A DNA stretch of 28,788 nt from Schoenoplectus triqueter (lineage: Eukaryota; Streptophyta; Magnoliopsida; Poales; Cyperaceae). This document shows positions 1 through 10,973 of the stretch, piece by piece (positions within the stretch are counted from its first letter, which is position 1; each line of letters opens with the position of its first letter). The stretch is taken from NCBI GenBank assembly GCA_964058805.1, contig CAXKVV010000783.1, positions 1 to 28,788 of the forward strand. Direction: 5' to 3'. The translations under genes were made by a program, and so were the position numbers. The notes under the pieces were generated by a model that was not told the origin of the DNA, made no database searches, and saw nothing but the letters and a program-made list of their open reading frames with translations.

Positions 1-764
1 CACCTCAATGCTGTCTGTACCGTCATGGTTTCATTCATGAAGGTATCCAGTAGGTTACTTGCATTGCATGCCTGCTTCCTTTTCTTTTCAAATTTCAATC
101 AAATGGATCAAATCAGGTGTGAAGTACAACTATAATTCTTTAATTCCTGTTAAATTGAGAAGAACAATTGTACCGAATCCTTCATCCGTCCTTCCCAAGT
201 TGATGGCTTAAATTAATCGAATATAAAAATACTTTATTATAAGATCATTATTCGTTTTGCATTCTATGGTCTTACAGTGGAGAGAAACAAGCTCCAAATA
301 GCTCTCAGCCACATAAATTCCATATCAGCAATCATATTGCACAAGGATATATATGGAATCCAACGAACCCCACAATTCACATAAAATTATTTTGCGAGCA
401 CTCACTGTTATAGTAGAGAACTAAAGGAACAATTGTTTATATGCCTACTAAAAGTTATAGAAACTTTTTCTCTATCAAAACTTTAGAAATAAAAATTTTC
501 TTTATGGAGACCAAAAAATCCATCATAATTTTCTTTTATTTATTTAGTTGGGATAAGTTCGGCTGAATTTACATATTCATGATTAACCTCCTAACGAGCA
601 TCAAATTACTATTTCAACCTAACCTTTCCAACTTCTAAAAAAAACTAATGTTATGGATGTTCTTCTTCACGTCAGGAAAAAAAATTATAAGGAAAATTAC
701 AAAGGTGCCATTAATCTTCATCTAAAAATTTAGATATGATCGATCTAAAAATTATTTTGATAAA
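1..764. other. AT-rich intergenic DNA, no gene recognised
   Basis: No supported gene, RNA or complete element is visible. The first 130 bases are open in one forward frame and also in a reverse frame, and could be the edge of an exon lying outside the window. Neither frame resembles a family I know. Confidence 0.5.
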
Positions 765-778
765 AAACTCATGCCTCG

Positions 779-1221
779 TAGTTCGCTCATTAACGAATCG
801 AGCCGTTAATGAGCCAACTCATTAAACTCATTAAATTAATGAGCCGAGATTGAGCTTGGACTAGCTTAGCTCATTCGGCTTAGTAAACTATTAATATTCA
901 TTATTTATTTTATTATGATTTTTTTACTATAGTGAATAGTTTATAGATACTAAATTATTATATCAAAGTTGTGAGAAATATATTATTGTTGATTTTTATT
1001 TTTTTTATTTTTGATGAAGTGGAATATATTTTATTATTTTTTAGATTTTATTATAAACTATCATAAAAAATATTATTAATTATTAAATGTGTCTTAATGA
1101 GTTAATTTCAACCCAAATTTTTTTACTTAGAAGTAGTAACGAGTCAACTTGGCTCGACTTATTAAACCAGTGAGCCGAGCATAAGTTTCACCCAATTCAA
1201 TTTGGTTCGTTTACGGTCCTA
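779..1221. repeat. Degenerate inverted-repeat element with GAGCC-rich ends (hAT-like)
   Basis: Clusters of the motif GAGCC/GGCTC with TTAATGAG spacers sit at about 790-890 and again, inverted, at about 1137-1187, around an AT-rich core. The right edge read outward-in on the minus strand starts TAGGACCGTAAACGAACC, which resembles the TAGGGGTGTAAACGAGCC ends common on plant hAT-type non-autonomous elements. The left edge is less clear (perhaps TAGTTCGCTC at 779), and I could not match an 8-bp target duplication, so borders and class are tentative. No coding capacity is seen. Confidence 0.4.
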
Positions 1222-2261
1222 AAAGTGCTAACAAAGGTAGTATATTTGTTGATTTTTTTATTCCGGTTTCAGAAGTGAGGGAAAGATAGTATGTAGGTTT
1301 GAAAGTATGCGAGAGTAAATTGTATAGAAAACTGTCCAAATTAAATAAAAAGCACATATAATTATATTTTGACTTTCTATGAAGAAACAACTAATTTTAA
1401 ATTTTATATTAAAACATTGGAAATCTAAAAAAATGGATTGTCATGGACATGTGACTAATTAAATATAAATTACAATGGATTGGATATTTTCCAACCGGTT
1501 TAATCAAATACCTTGTGAAGTTTTGAGACTCCAAATTTGTTGTTAAAAGCATAACATCATTTTCATTTGAATAATCAAATATTTATCTTATCTTATCCTT
1601 CCGTTGAAGCTATGAGCGGAGACTAATGCCCTATTAGCTATTCTTTCTCAATGCTAAATAAATTATTTTTAACATTATTTGTTATAATTTAGTGGATTTT
1701 CTATGGCACCGTGTTGTATGAAAGAAAAACCAATACATTTATTATTCAGTTGAAGCTTAATATAACAACACACTTTATTCTATCGTATTTGTGTATGCTT
1801 TTGACAATATTATATCATCTTGATTTCAGAAATTAAACAATGGAAATAAATTTAAAATAATATATGTGCTATATTTACTTTGTTTTTTTCCTCATTTTAA
1901 TAGATCTCTAAATAGAAAGTTAAATTAATACACTTATATAAATGTGTCCGGCACTAAGATTATTTATATTTTTAATAATACAATACATAAGTTATATCCA
2001 TATTATATATTTATTAAAATCTTAAATGAAATTTACTATAGTTGGTAATAGTAAATTTAATCTTAATGATATATTAGTTGTTGACTTGACTTCTGATCCA
2101 TTCGACTGAAGACTAACTCTGTACAGCACTCAACAGTATCCCCTCTCCTGAATTATATTCTAATTTTTTTTGCACTGCATTGGATTTGACTCCAAAAATT
2201 AATTTCTATGCGTAAGCTCTAGAATTTTCTATACTATATAAATCAATCTCTCTTTGCCTAG
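1222..2261. other. AT-rich intergenic DNA, nothing recognised
   Basis: Very AT-rich sequence with frequent stops in all frames. I found no coding, RNA or clear transposon signature in this interval. Confidence 0.5.
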
Positions 2262-3165
2262 GTAATGATAAGTGTGTCAGATATGTGTACATACACATGT
2301 AAATACGGACACAAATACGGGTTCATGTCTAAAAGTTTATGCACGTGACGTGTTCACGGGTCACACGTGCCGTGTTGTTAAACGTGCGTGATCAATGTAT
2401 AAATAATTTCAACATGGATAAACACGCACATCTAACACGTCTAACATGAACACGCACGTCTAACACGTGTAGCCCGTGCAGCACGTCTGACACGTCTATT
2501 AACATCCTCATTTTTTATCGAAATGCTTGTGTGCTTGAAAGATTGGCTTGATACTGAAGTTAGAGATCACAATCACTCTAACATATATGATTGTTCTAAA
2601 TATGCCATGTCAAATTCTGGATCTTCACGTTATGATTCTGATAATATGCCTCAAAATGATAATGAAGATGAAGATTACGTACCCAAATATGAAAAAATAA
2701 TAATAAAAAGATATGTATTTTATATTGTTCATATTACTTCATTTCTTAAAATATTTTTAAATATTGTACTAATAAAATTTCTAAGTTTTTAACTTTTCTT
2801 ACGTTTTCAAAATGTAGTTGGTCCCAAGTCTAAAAAAAAGAGGAAAAAATTAAAAATTTGTTCTTTAATTAAACTTTTTTAAATTTTAAATCAAAATTAC
2901 CAAATTTTTTATCATTTTATAATTTTTCATGATTTTTCTTATATATTTATCTTATTTGAATTTTATTGAATTTATATGTGCTACAATTGTTGACACGTGT
3001 CAAACACGTCTAACACGGCGTGCTTGATATGTCACGTGTCTTAGACTTGTGTGTTAGGATTTTTAAGTTTTTGAAATATTAAAACACACACGTGCAAATA
3101 TGTGAACACATATTAACATGACATATTTTGTATTGAACACGTCACAAATACATTTGTCAATACAG
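2262..3165. mobile_element. Non-autonomous element with ACACGTG-rich subterminal repeats
   Basis: Both ends are packed with short palindromic motifs built on ACACGT, CACGTG and GTGTC: left block about 2270-2505, right block about 2985-3165. An AT-rich centre separates them, and the motifs occur in opposite orientation at the two ends. This layout of long internal sequence and dense subterminal motifs is typical of plant hAT-like or Mutator-like DNA elements, where the motifs serve as transposase binding sites. The outermost bases pair only loosely and no clean target duplication was found, so the borders are approximate. A possible transposase remnant lies inside it. Confidence 0.45.
2523..2857 (+). 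pseudogene. Possible C-terminal end of a hAT transposase (fragment)
   Basis: The open frame begins MLVCLKDWLDTEVRD and continues into a Ser/Asp/Asn/Glu-rich acidic tail of about 45 residues. In plant hAT transposases the last helix after the dimerisation domain often reads like ALVCLKDWL or ALICTQDWL followed by an acidic variable tail, so this fits the very end of such a protein. No dimerisation domain precedes it, because the sequence before the ATG is subterminal repeat. The frame then runs into AT-rich hydrophobic sequence that is probably an intron. A plausible donor is near 2710 and a TTTTCAAAATGTAG acceptor ends near 2817, after which a lysine-rich stretch (GPKSKKKRKK) follows. The identification rests on a short motif and could be wrong; it is a fragment, not a working gene. 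Confidence 0.35.
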
Positions 3166-4129
3166 TATGACTTTGCCGCCTGCTTTGTCTCTTTTGGGAT
3201 CTCCGCTCCACAACACTCTTCCTTTTTCTTTCTATTATTTCCTTCAATTCACATCAATCATCTTGATCGTCATACATCCTCTTACCCTTAAGAGTAGGAT
3301 TTTTGTTCATTATTTTTTCAGATATCTTCTACCTAGCATGATCTCCTTATTATTATTTGTTTAAATAAAGAAAGAAAAAGAATTTGAGTTTGTGTCCAAC
3401 TAGGATACTTGGCTATCAATTGTATTTTTCATGTTCTTTCTTTTATTATAATTTCCAATTATGTGAAAGAGGCTTGTATTCCAATTTTTATTAGTAAGTC
3501 TGATTTTTAAGTTTTGCTATTCCCCTGTTTAATTTGAAATTTCACAAAGAGCACTAAGGTAAGTTACTCTTTGCTCCCATTTTGACATCAAGTAGTATTT
3601 GAGTTCTTTTAATCTCACCTTTATGTTTTTTGAGTAGATAAAATTTTATAGAATGCTACTCATTGAAGTAAGTATTCTTTGATCTTTTTGGCAACTTAAC
3701 AGTGCAAGTGCTGTTTTGTTTTATGCGATAAATTTTAGTGGCATAATTTTGTGTACCTTTCAATCACTCTCATTAATTAGTAGCATGCTACAAACAGCAT
3801 TGAGACTCCAAAAAAATCATTGCTAAAAAAACCAATTAAAAATTGTGCTGCATTAAATGATTTTTTCGTGCAGAAAGAAATATTTTAGACGTTTTAATTT
3901 CTTTTGTTGAACATTACATTAATTCCCAATGTTTAACATTATGTTTATAAAGATCAGCATACAATCTACTCTAACAAATTCATAAATTTGTGCAATTAAG
4001 TGATAATCAAGATGAAAATAATATAGATGTTGGAGATTGTATAATTAACATTATTTTGTATTTAATAACTTAATATTAATGTTGCTCTGGCTGAAATTAA
4101 TATAAGATTAAGTGTAAGGAGCAACCATA
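3166..4129. other. Intergenic DNA, nothing recognised
   Basis: A 65-codon open frame at 3167-3364 is hydrophobic and resembles nothing known to me. The rest is AT-rich with no repeats or genes that I can support. Confidence 0.45.
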
Positions 4130-4297
4130 CTTTTTGTTTCATGTAGAACTCATAAGATGCGTATGAGAAACAAAAAGCATGAGGTAATCTTCCTTATAAA
4201 ATTTTCATTTAATTAACTAGCTTACCTGACTGTTTCATATATAACTCATAAGATGCGTATGAGAAACCAAAAACATGAAGTAATCTTTCTTACATAA
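4130..4297. repeat. Tandem pair of hairpin-bearing repeats, offset 96 bp
   Basis: Two direct copies of about 65 bp run at 4136-4200 and 4232-4297. They share the core CTCATAAGATGCGTATGAG, which is itself an inverted repeat with a 6-bp stem and 7-bp loop. The first copy also has an outer stem: CTTTTTGTTT at 4130-4139 pairs with AAACAAAAAG at 4168-4177. In the second copy the outer stem has decayed while the inner palindrome is unchanged. Function unknown; a small duplicated MITE end is one possibility. Confidence 0.6.
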
Positions 4298-5483
4298 CTA
4301 ATTAGCTAAATTATTTTAAAATAATACTCAATTTGAGACATCTTAGATTGGACATTGCATATTAGTTTCATTGTTTATGAGAAAATCTCTTAATAATTTT
4401 CGATGATAGCTAGGAGTTGTTTATTGTAGTTTATTCGGAAACAGTTGTTGCCTCGGGGCGGAGCCCGAGTAACTTATGAAATTTATATATTAAGGTTTTT
4501 TTTTATCAAATATATTACTATTTAAATTTTTTAATATATAAGTATTAAAATATTTTCGACTTACGGGTTCATATGAAAATGAATGTTATGGGTATGGGAA
4601 TGTTGATTTGCGAAATACAATGAAAATAATAAGAAGTTCAAATATGTGAAAAAATGGCCCGTTCATTTGTATTATGTATGGGAAGATTTTTGGGAAAATT
4701 TAGAATTTTTTTATTTCCCATTGTCGTTTATCCCCCTCCAACGCACAAACATATGTTTTTCATTTTCTTCATAAATAGAAATATTATAATATATTAATTC
4801 AAAAAATAATTACAATTTTAATAATACTATAACAAATCTTAACTACTATTACTATTAAATACTATTATAATGATTATAATGATGATTCAATACATTATGA
4901 ATTTATCTATCTATATTACTATATAAAGCAGCTAAAAAATACAGAGATCTATTTTTTATCATTTTCTTCAAACTTTCATAATACTAAAAATACCCTTTGA
5001 ATGACGAATCTATTAAATTTTTTCTTTGAATGTCTCAGATCACTCAATAATTTTGACAATTCTCTCCATTTCATCCACCGGCGGTCGTCAAAAGAGTATC
5101 TCTTTATGCTTCGTTACCGAAAGAGTATCTCTGTCTTGCTTTCTTTTTCCTTGTGATTTCAAGTAAGGATTTTTTTTTAAAGTTGGTTGATAATTGAAGG
5201 CTAATAGGAATAGGAGGATGACCATGCATGGTGATCCTTGCTTTTGTGATAATTTAGATTCTGGAAGTTGGAACAGGATTTGTGCATCAAAATAATTAAT
5301 TCTACGATGCAATTAAGTCAACAATTGATTTTCATTTTGTGGATAATTTTATGTAGGCCCTCAGGAAATGATTTATGAATTGAATAAAACAATTTTCACG
5401 TTTCTATTTAGTAAAACAAAACGATTAAATACCATTAAAAAAGGCCTCATAAAAAGTTAAAGTGAAGGGATCACCTGACAATC
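4298..5483. other. AT-rich intergenic DNA, nothing recognised
   Basis: No gene is supported. At 5090-5135 the phrase AAAGAGTATCTCT occurs twice about 35 bp apart, and a good splice-donor-like CAAGTAAGG follows near 5158. No coding exon flanks it. Confidence 0.45.
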
Positions 5484-5797
5484 TTGACAATAAATTTTTA
5501 AATAAATATAATAAAATAGAAAAAATAGAAAAAAAACTTATGGATATGTTCTTCTACTTATAGATTGATGATGATTCAAATTTCATGTAATTTAATTATC
5601 GTTTGATAGTTTATCAAAGACCGTCAAATTATAACCATTGTAATTTGTATAATATTTTGATGGTTCTTGATAGAGTATCAAATGAAAATGAAATTGTATG
5701 AAATTTGAATCACCATCAATCTATAAGTAGAAAAACACATCCATAAGATTTTTCAATTTTTAATTTTTTTAGTATTTATTTGAAAATTTATTGTCAA
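5484..5797. mobile_element. Foldback MITE, family A copy 1 (314 bp)
   Basis: The left end TTGACAATAAATTTT is mirrored by AAAATTTATTGTCAA at the right end. The inverted homology continues through most of each arm, including CTTATAGATTGATG against CATCAATCTATAAG. The arms meet near 5640 in a CGTTTGATAGTTTATCAAA region. No coding potential. The core is shared with elements at 15,049 and 23,394, so this is a repeated family. I could not assign a target duplication, so the superfamily stays open. Confidence 0.75.
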
Positions 5798-5948
5798 TTC
5801 ATCTCCAACCAAAGTTAAATCATGTGAGTTCGTGTGTGAGAAATAGTAAGTGAAATAGAGAGGCCAAGAGATACTATATCAGTGCCCTTAGTAAGTAGAA
5901 TAGGAAATAGCAAAATAGAGTGGTTTTTTTAACTTTAATCAAGTTTTG

Positions 5949-6438
5949 AAGAAAAATAGGTCTAATTCGATCAAAGATTGAATACCACTTATATATAGAG
6001 AGAGAGTTGTGTTATGATACTATGTATAGCACATATTATTTTTATGTTATGGATTGGTTCTTCGTTATCAAAGTGTAAAATGGTCGATTTAACCGTACGA
6101 AATGATTTTCATTTGAATATCTAGACGTAGAAAAAATTTATATTTTACAGATTTTTTTACTATTTTTTAAAATGGTTAGAAAATGATTTCTTTTGAATGA
6201 CTCATATTAATCAAATTAAGTGATTTTCTAATTATTTTAAAAAAAATATAAAATTTGGTTTATGTTTATATGTTCACATGAAAATCATTTTGTACGGTTG
6301 GATCGATCATTTGCACTTTGATAACGAAGAATCAATCCATAGCACAGAAAAGTTCCATGCTATGCATATCATTATAGCCCAACTATATATATAGAGATTT
6401 TTCAAGAAAAATAGATCCAATTTGATCAAAGTTGAAAT
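5949..6438. repeat. Direct repeats (about 35 bp) flanking a foldback element
   Basis: The sequence at 5949-5983 (AGAAAAATAGGTCTAATTCG followed by ATCAAAG) recurs with a few changes at 6404-6438 (AGAAAAATAGATCCAATTTG followed by ATCAAAG). The copies lie on either side of the inverted-repeat element at 6002-6383. They are too long to be an ordinary target duplication and may reflect an older duplication or a compound element. Confidence 0.55.
6002..6383. mobile_element. Foldback MITE with long terminal inverted repeats, Mutator-like
   Basis: The left arm starts GAGTTGTGTTATGATAC and the right arm, read on the other strand, AGTTGGGCTATAATGATA. Pairing then runs for more than 100 bp, through GGATTGGTTCTTCGTTATCA against TGATAACGAAGAATCAATCC and on to AAATGATTTTCAT. 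Both sides are flanked by ATATATAGAGA (5991-6001, and within 6384-6396), which may be an 11-bp target duplication as in Mutator-like elements. A TA/GA microsatellite would give the same look. No open frame. Confidence 0.65.
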
Positions 6439-7284
6439 ATAATTACTTCCAATTGTTGTATTGTATCTATTTAAAATGGGTTCGTATTCTTTAAAGCGAC
6501 TACTCTTAAGAGTAAAATGGACATAATTATTTTATGCACTACAGTAATGAACAACATACAGATTCACATCGAGTGATTTATAATATGCTGGAATGCTTAT
6601 AATTACCTGACAATATACTTCCAAGTCAGCCTAAAAAGATTGAGAGAAGCCTCGTAGTGATATAATTACCCTAAAGTATTATAGGCGGGATTTAATCCGA
6701 TCAATACTTAGATATAGAGGATGTGGATTCATTTAAAATATGAGTTTTGCACTGCTTGGTGAAGTATTTTAGGAACGAGATCTGCTGCTAGTAAAAGAAA
6801 TGAGTAGGTTCTTGTTCGTCGAGATTAGACATCGAAAATTAATTTAATCTTTTTGAGATTTAAGTATGTATTTTTTGAAATATTTTTGATAAATGAGTAG
6901 CAAATTCTTACCCAGTATTTTGTATTATTATCCGATTAAAAATACCTAGGGGCATAAAGATAAGATGGGAAGGATCTGGCTGCGAAATTCCATCATTCAT
7001 TTAATCAGGTTCAAAGCCGAGTCCACTCAATTCCACTCCGCCAATATCTTGCTTTATTATGCATTCCACAATATGTTAAAAACTTATAAACATACCACTT
7101 AGTGTTGATGAAAATATTTATAGTTTGTGTTCAAAATTTACTTAGTATAAAATTTTATATATCATTTTCGTTTTGAATGATTGTTTATTTAATGGTTCTT
7201 CTCCTGGCAAAGTCAGTGAATAATAACCCCTGGTATACATAGATGATGAATAACTTTTAAATAAAAATGGTGATCCATTGAAAA
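6439..7284. other. Intergenic DNA, nothing recognised
   Basis: I looked here for the missing C-terminal half and terminal repeat of the hAT element to the right (minus strand) and found neither. No other gene or repeat is supported. Confidence 0.5.
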
Positions 7285-8408
7285 TTATTTTTCTTTGACA
7301 ATCTCATCAATCAATTTCATGTAAATTCATAAAAAATCTTCAAACCCGTCTTAACAGTTAAACTAAGAATATGACATGCACATTTTTGATGAAATATTCT
7401 ACCATCCAAAATTGGGTTTAGTGCACGTGTAAAATAATCAATAGATTTAATATTGTTGCTTGCATTATCAAAAGAAATTAAAAATATTTTGTTCTCTAAA
7501 TCTCTTTTCAAATTATACTCATGCAATACATTTATAATGGCTTGATAAATAATTTGTGCGGTGTGCGGATAATTCATGGTTCGAAAACTTAATACTTTTT
7601 TTTTGTAAAATCCAATCATGATCAATATAATGGGCGGTAACACAACTATAACTAAGACCATGTTTACCGACGGTCCATATATCAGATGTAATTGATATTT
7701 TATTTGTTGTAACTGCAAATATGGCCAATAATTTATTTTTTCGTTCAACATATTATTTTTTTAACTCAGATACCATTTTGTTATGATGAAACCTTTTGTA
7801 TAATGGTTGACCACAACCTCTAATTACCAATCGAGCAAAATCGGTACAATATGCCATACTTATTGGTTGTTCTTTTTTCGCTATGTATCGAGCAAACTCA
7901 TTTAACATTTTTTTTCGTCATATTTGACAAGAGTTCTAGTACCGTCCGAGTTCAAACAACTTTGTACCATACGGGTATCGGGTCTTTTTTGGGGTTCTTC
8001 ATTTTTTGCTATATGTTTATCGGCATGTTTTTTAAATTGACTTAAATAATTTTTTATTACATAATTGTACGAAGTTTTGCAATTACTTATCTTACATCGT
8101 GCATTGATTAGAACACCGTTGGGACCTAAAGTTTGTTCATAATAGCGTCACCAAGGTGCATCATAAGTTGGGGGAGCTCTCTTCCTTCTCTTGTCAGCTC
8201 CGGATTCGATCGGGGATTCCGGAAAGCTTGAGTCGGGTGTTGGTGTGGAACATCCCGCACTCGTTGGATGTAACGGTGGAAGTCCACCACTAATTGTTGC
8301 ATCGGTATTATATTGGGAACTTAGTGGATATTGATTAGAACTTGACGTATATTGAGAACTTGACGGAAATGAGGTCGAACCTTGTCCAGCACTAAAGGAA
8401 GTGATTTG
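7285..8408 (-). pseudogene. hAT transposase, middle part: BED finger and first half of catalytic domain
   Basis: hAT transposases cut and paste the element in the nucleus. Reading down from 8408 there is a Ser/Gln/Tyr-rich linker, a basic KRRKRAP patch, then a region like a BED zinc finger (APW, CKISNC, and HADKH at about 8,020-8,095). After an A-run frameshift near 7,910 comes the helical segment with ARYIAKKEQPIS and GCGQPLYKRF. The RNase-H fold begins with SITSDIWT, whose Asp (about 7,682) is the expected first catalytic residue. SFDNASNN supplies the second Asp (about 7,468), followed by the CACHIL motif of the insertion domain. The third acidic residue and the dimerisation domain are absent. 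Damage: TGA at 8148-8150, frameshift near 7,910, TAA at 7753-7755, frameshift in the T9 run at 7596-7604, and TGA near 7,318 with the frame resuming as KLIDEIVKEK before a stop at 7,285. The family match (RICESLEEPER/DAYSLEEPER-like) is strong. Confidence 0.85.
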
Positions 8409-8413
8409 CGGGT
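8409..8413. repeat. Target-site duplication CGGGT, left copy
   Basis: The 5 bp CGGGT directly precede the TG of the inserted element and are repeated at 13,367-13,371. Removing the element plus one copy restores a continuous hAT reading frame (…PNYNP then QITSF…). Confidence 0.85.
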
Positions 8414-9115
8414 TGTCACACCCCAAAATAAATGAATCGGGTTAGGGGTACTTAATCCCGCCACGTACGCACGACGATACGTGCGTACGAAAGGCTAAGT
8501 GAATAAAAATAAAGAAAATCCCAGAATAAACAAAATAATAATAATAAGAATACATGACCATACAGTCCAGAATGAACAAAGAGAATACAACGCCCACATG
8601 GGCGGGGGCTAGCTCCATCGGAATGGGCAGCAACCTCTCAAATAAAAACCCAAAAGAAAGAAATAAGACTCAAAAACCCGATAGATCCTAACTGACTACC
8701 CAGCTCACATGCCAATGCGGCGAAGCATCCCTGTCATCGCGCAGGACTGTCCCTAGCACTCGCTCCAAGAAAAATCCCGAACCTAAAATACCTGGATCCC
8801 ACAACCACCGTGGAAACGTGAGTAATTTTAAAAAAAAATTACTCAGTACGGATTTAGATCCAGCCTTAAGATTTAATCTTCTTTCCTAGACTGGACCCAA
8901 AAACCGATACTGATGTTTGAACAGCGAAAGCAATATTGATAAGTGAATATAATAATATTATTATGCACATTGACCTACATGATATGATATGATATGGTAA
9001 AGAAAACCCGAAATAGAAAATTCTGTGGAAATAATAATATATTATAAAGTATAAGATACGAGAGTCAAACACCCGTAATAAATACCCAGTTTGTAAATTT
9101 ACCAGACTCATCCCG

Positions 9116-9205
9116 AGCGGGCACTACCAGGGCCCAACTTACTAACTCGGGCCTTGCCTAAGCGGGCACTACCAGGGCCCAACTTACTAACTTAGGACTT
9201 TATAT
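9116..9205. repeat. 45-bp tandem duplication within the LTR
   Basis: AGCGGGCACTACCAGGGCCC begins at 9116 and again at 9161. Both are followed by AACTTACTAACT, giving two adjacent copies with only a few differences. Confidence 0.85.
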
Positions 9206-9412
9206 TTGTGCAGCGACAACACCGCACAAACGACAATTCGGGCTCCCGAGGCGATAACGCCCTAGGAGAGTGAACGGCTATAAGCACGTACTCTGGTCTG
9301 CTGAATCTGGTAATTCACCTTACAAAATATAAACAAATGGATATAATATGTCTTCAGTTGCCATATCGTAAAAGGAGATAACTACCCGTGAATTAACAAA
9401 TCGGAAACAAAT

Positions 9413-9540
9413 GGGAGCCTACACTGTACCAACCAAGGGTCAGAGGACCGCATCCCGTAAAAGTATCAAATCAAAATATAACAAAGGGGAGCCTACACTG
9501 TACCCACTAAGGCCAGTGGACCGCATCCCGACTTTCTCTG
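9413..9540. repeat. 74-bp tandem duplication within the LTR
   Basis: GGGAGCCTACACTGTACC starts at 9413 and recurs at 9487. Both copies run on to GGACCGCATCCCG. The second copy is followed by a partial third echo (CTGTACCAACTACGGGCC). Confidence 0.8.
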
Positions 9541-10299
9541 TACCAACTACGGGCCAAAGGAGAAAGCCCTTCGGACAATATTAGGATCCTAAATACGCCG
9601 GATAAATATAATAATAGAGTATCACGAAATAGATTCCAGTCTCGGATATGGCCGCCCACACTAAATACTGAAGTACACGGTATCCTAAATCGCTCAAATT
9701 TGGATTGAAAATTTAATCATATAAAGAATAATAATAAGATAAAGATCAAAAGAAAACACTCCGACACAGCCGAACCCGCCAAATGACGGGATCGGTGGAT
9801 AACCCGACAGGCGAGGATGCGCAGTGCATATACAGACCGGTGGGTCCCACGGGCCTATGGGTCACCGTACGTAACCACAACGGTCTGGTTATGCAAGGCA
9901 ACTCCGACTGAGAATTACCCGGTCCGCCTCTCAGCACTCCCATGCATTTAATGCATGATTAACTACCTGACTTAATTACTAATTAGTGATAGTAATAATA
10001 TTTTCCTAATAATTATAATCTACAACTTAAATTATTTAAATCTATCTGTTCCTATCTCGGGACTATTTCCCGAGATCCTACTCCTATCCTGTCTACGTGC
10101 AGTATGACATGATATGACATGTAAATGCGGGTATGTCTCAAATATGCTGGTCAATTTACCGGATGCAAATGACAGGTCAGATTTAGTCTCTAGTTAATTT
10201 GGACAAAAACACCGCAATTCAGATTTATTTTAAAAACATTTTATTTTCGGTTTGGGTTCCTAATTCTGAAGAAAGAAGATGAATCCCAGGAAACCGTAC

Positions 10300-10432
10300 C
10301 TGGGAGTGCTGGTGAGGATCGCGGAGTCGCTCTACTCCGGAGGTGCAACACCGGCCTCGGGGTCGGTGTCCGCGTACGTCGGGTCGGGAATGACCTCGTA
10401 CTCCGCGAGGGGATCCGAGTCGACTGTATCAC
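10300..10432 (-). other. GC-rich exon-like segment inside the LTR, minus strand
   Basis: In AT-rich surroundings this short stretch is GC-rich and on the minus strand is framed by AAATTAG (acceptor-like, ending 10,433) and CCCAG|GTACGG (strong donor-like, at 10,299/10,300). One frame gives 33 residues without a Met, acidic and Pro-rich (it contains EYEVIPDPTYADTDPEAG), before a TAG at 10,332-10,334. I do not recognise the peptide. It may be a captured gene fragment or a chance GC island. The plus-strand open frame here shows no family likeness either. Confidence 0.25.
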
Positions 10433-10705
10433 CTAATTTGTTTAAATTAGATGTTTATTAGTTTTATTGATTTACTAATTAGTAATAGGATTAGATTGAT
10501 AATTTAATTAAATGTTTGTTCGAGTTTTATCGTCTCTTCTTGAAATTTCGGCAGCATTTCTGCTGCATACATGCGGCGTCGGAAATATCAGTTGCCCGCT
10601 TATAGATCCGTTAAAATGTGTTTATCATTCTCGATCGTTCTTATACGTTCGTTCTCTACTTTAAATTCGAGTTCATTGATTTAAATATTTAGATCAATTA
10701 ATTTC

Positions 10706-10942
10706 ATAATAGAGAAATTGATTAATATATAATATTATTTTTAATATATTTAGAATCATTCTTATTAATTTAAAATAGAGAAATTGATTAATATATAATA
10801 TATAATACATGAAATATTTTATTCTAGTATTCTTTTGCTTATTCAAAAAATGAAAGATTTAAATAATATATATTGTTATCATATATATATATATTCTTTA
10901 TTTCTAATATTCTTTTAAATCTAAAAATAGAGAAATTGATTA

Positions 10943-10945
<3 letters not shown>
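10706..10945. repeat. Three dispersed copies of TAGAGAAATTGATTAATATATA
   Basis: The phrase AGAGAAATTGATTAATATAT occurs at about 10,711, 10,784 and 10,928 within the AT-rich part of the LTR. The first two copies are about 73 bp apart, so this looks like a degenerate internal duplication next to (TA)n runs. Confidence 0.7.

Positions 10946-10973
<28 letters not shown>

Noticed and set aside
1..133. Open frame at the left window edge, with AAG|GTATCC at 42/43 resembling a donor
   Set aside because: It is too short, is open in the reverse direction too, and shows no family match, so no exon can be claimed.
3167..3364. 65-codon open frame with hydrophobic segments
   Set aside because: No homology pattern, no gene context, and expected by chance in AT-rich sequence.
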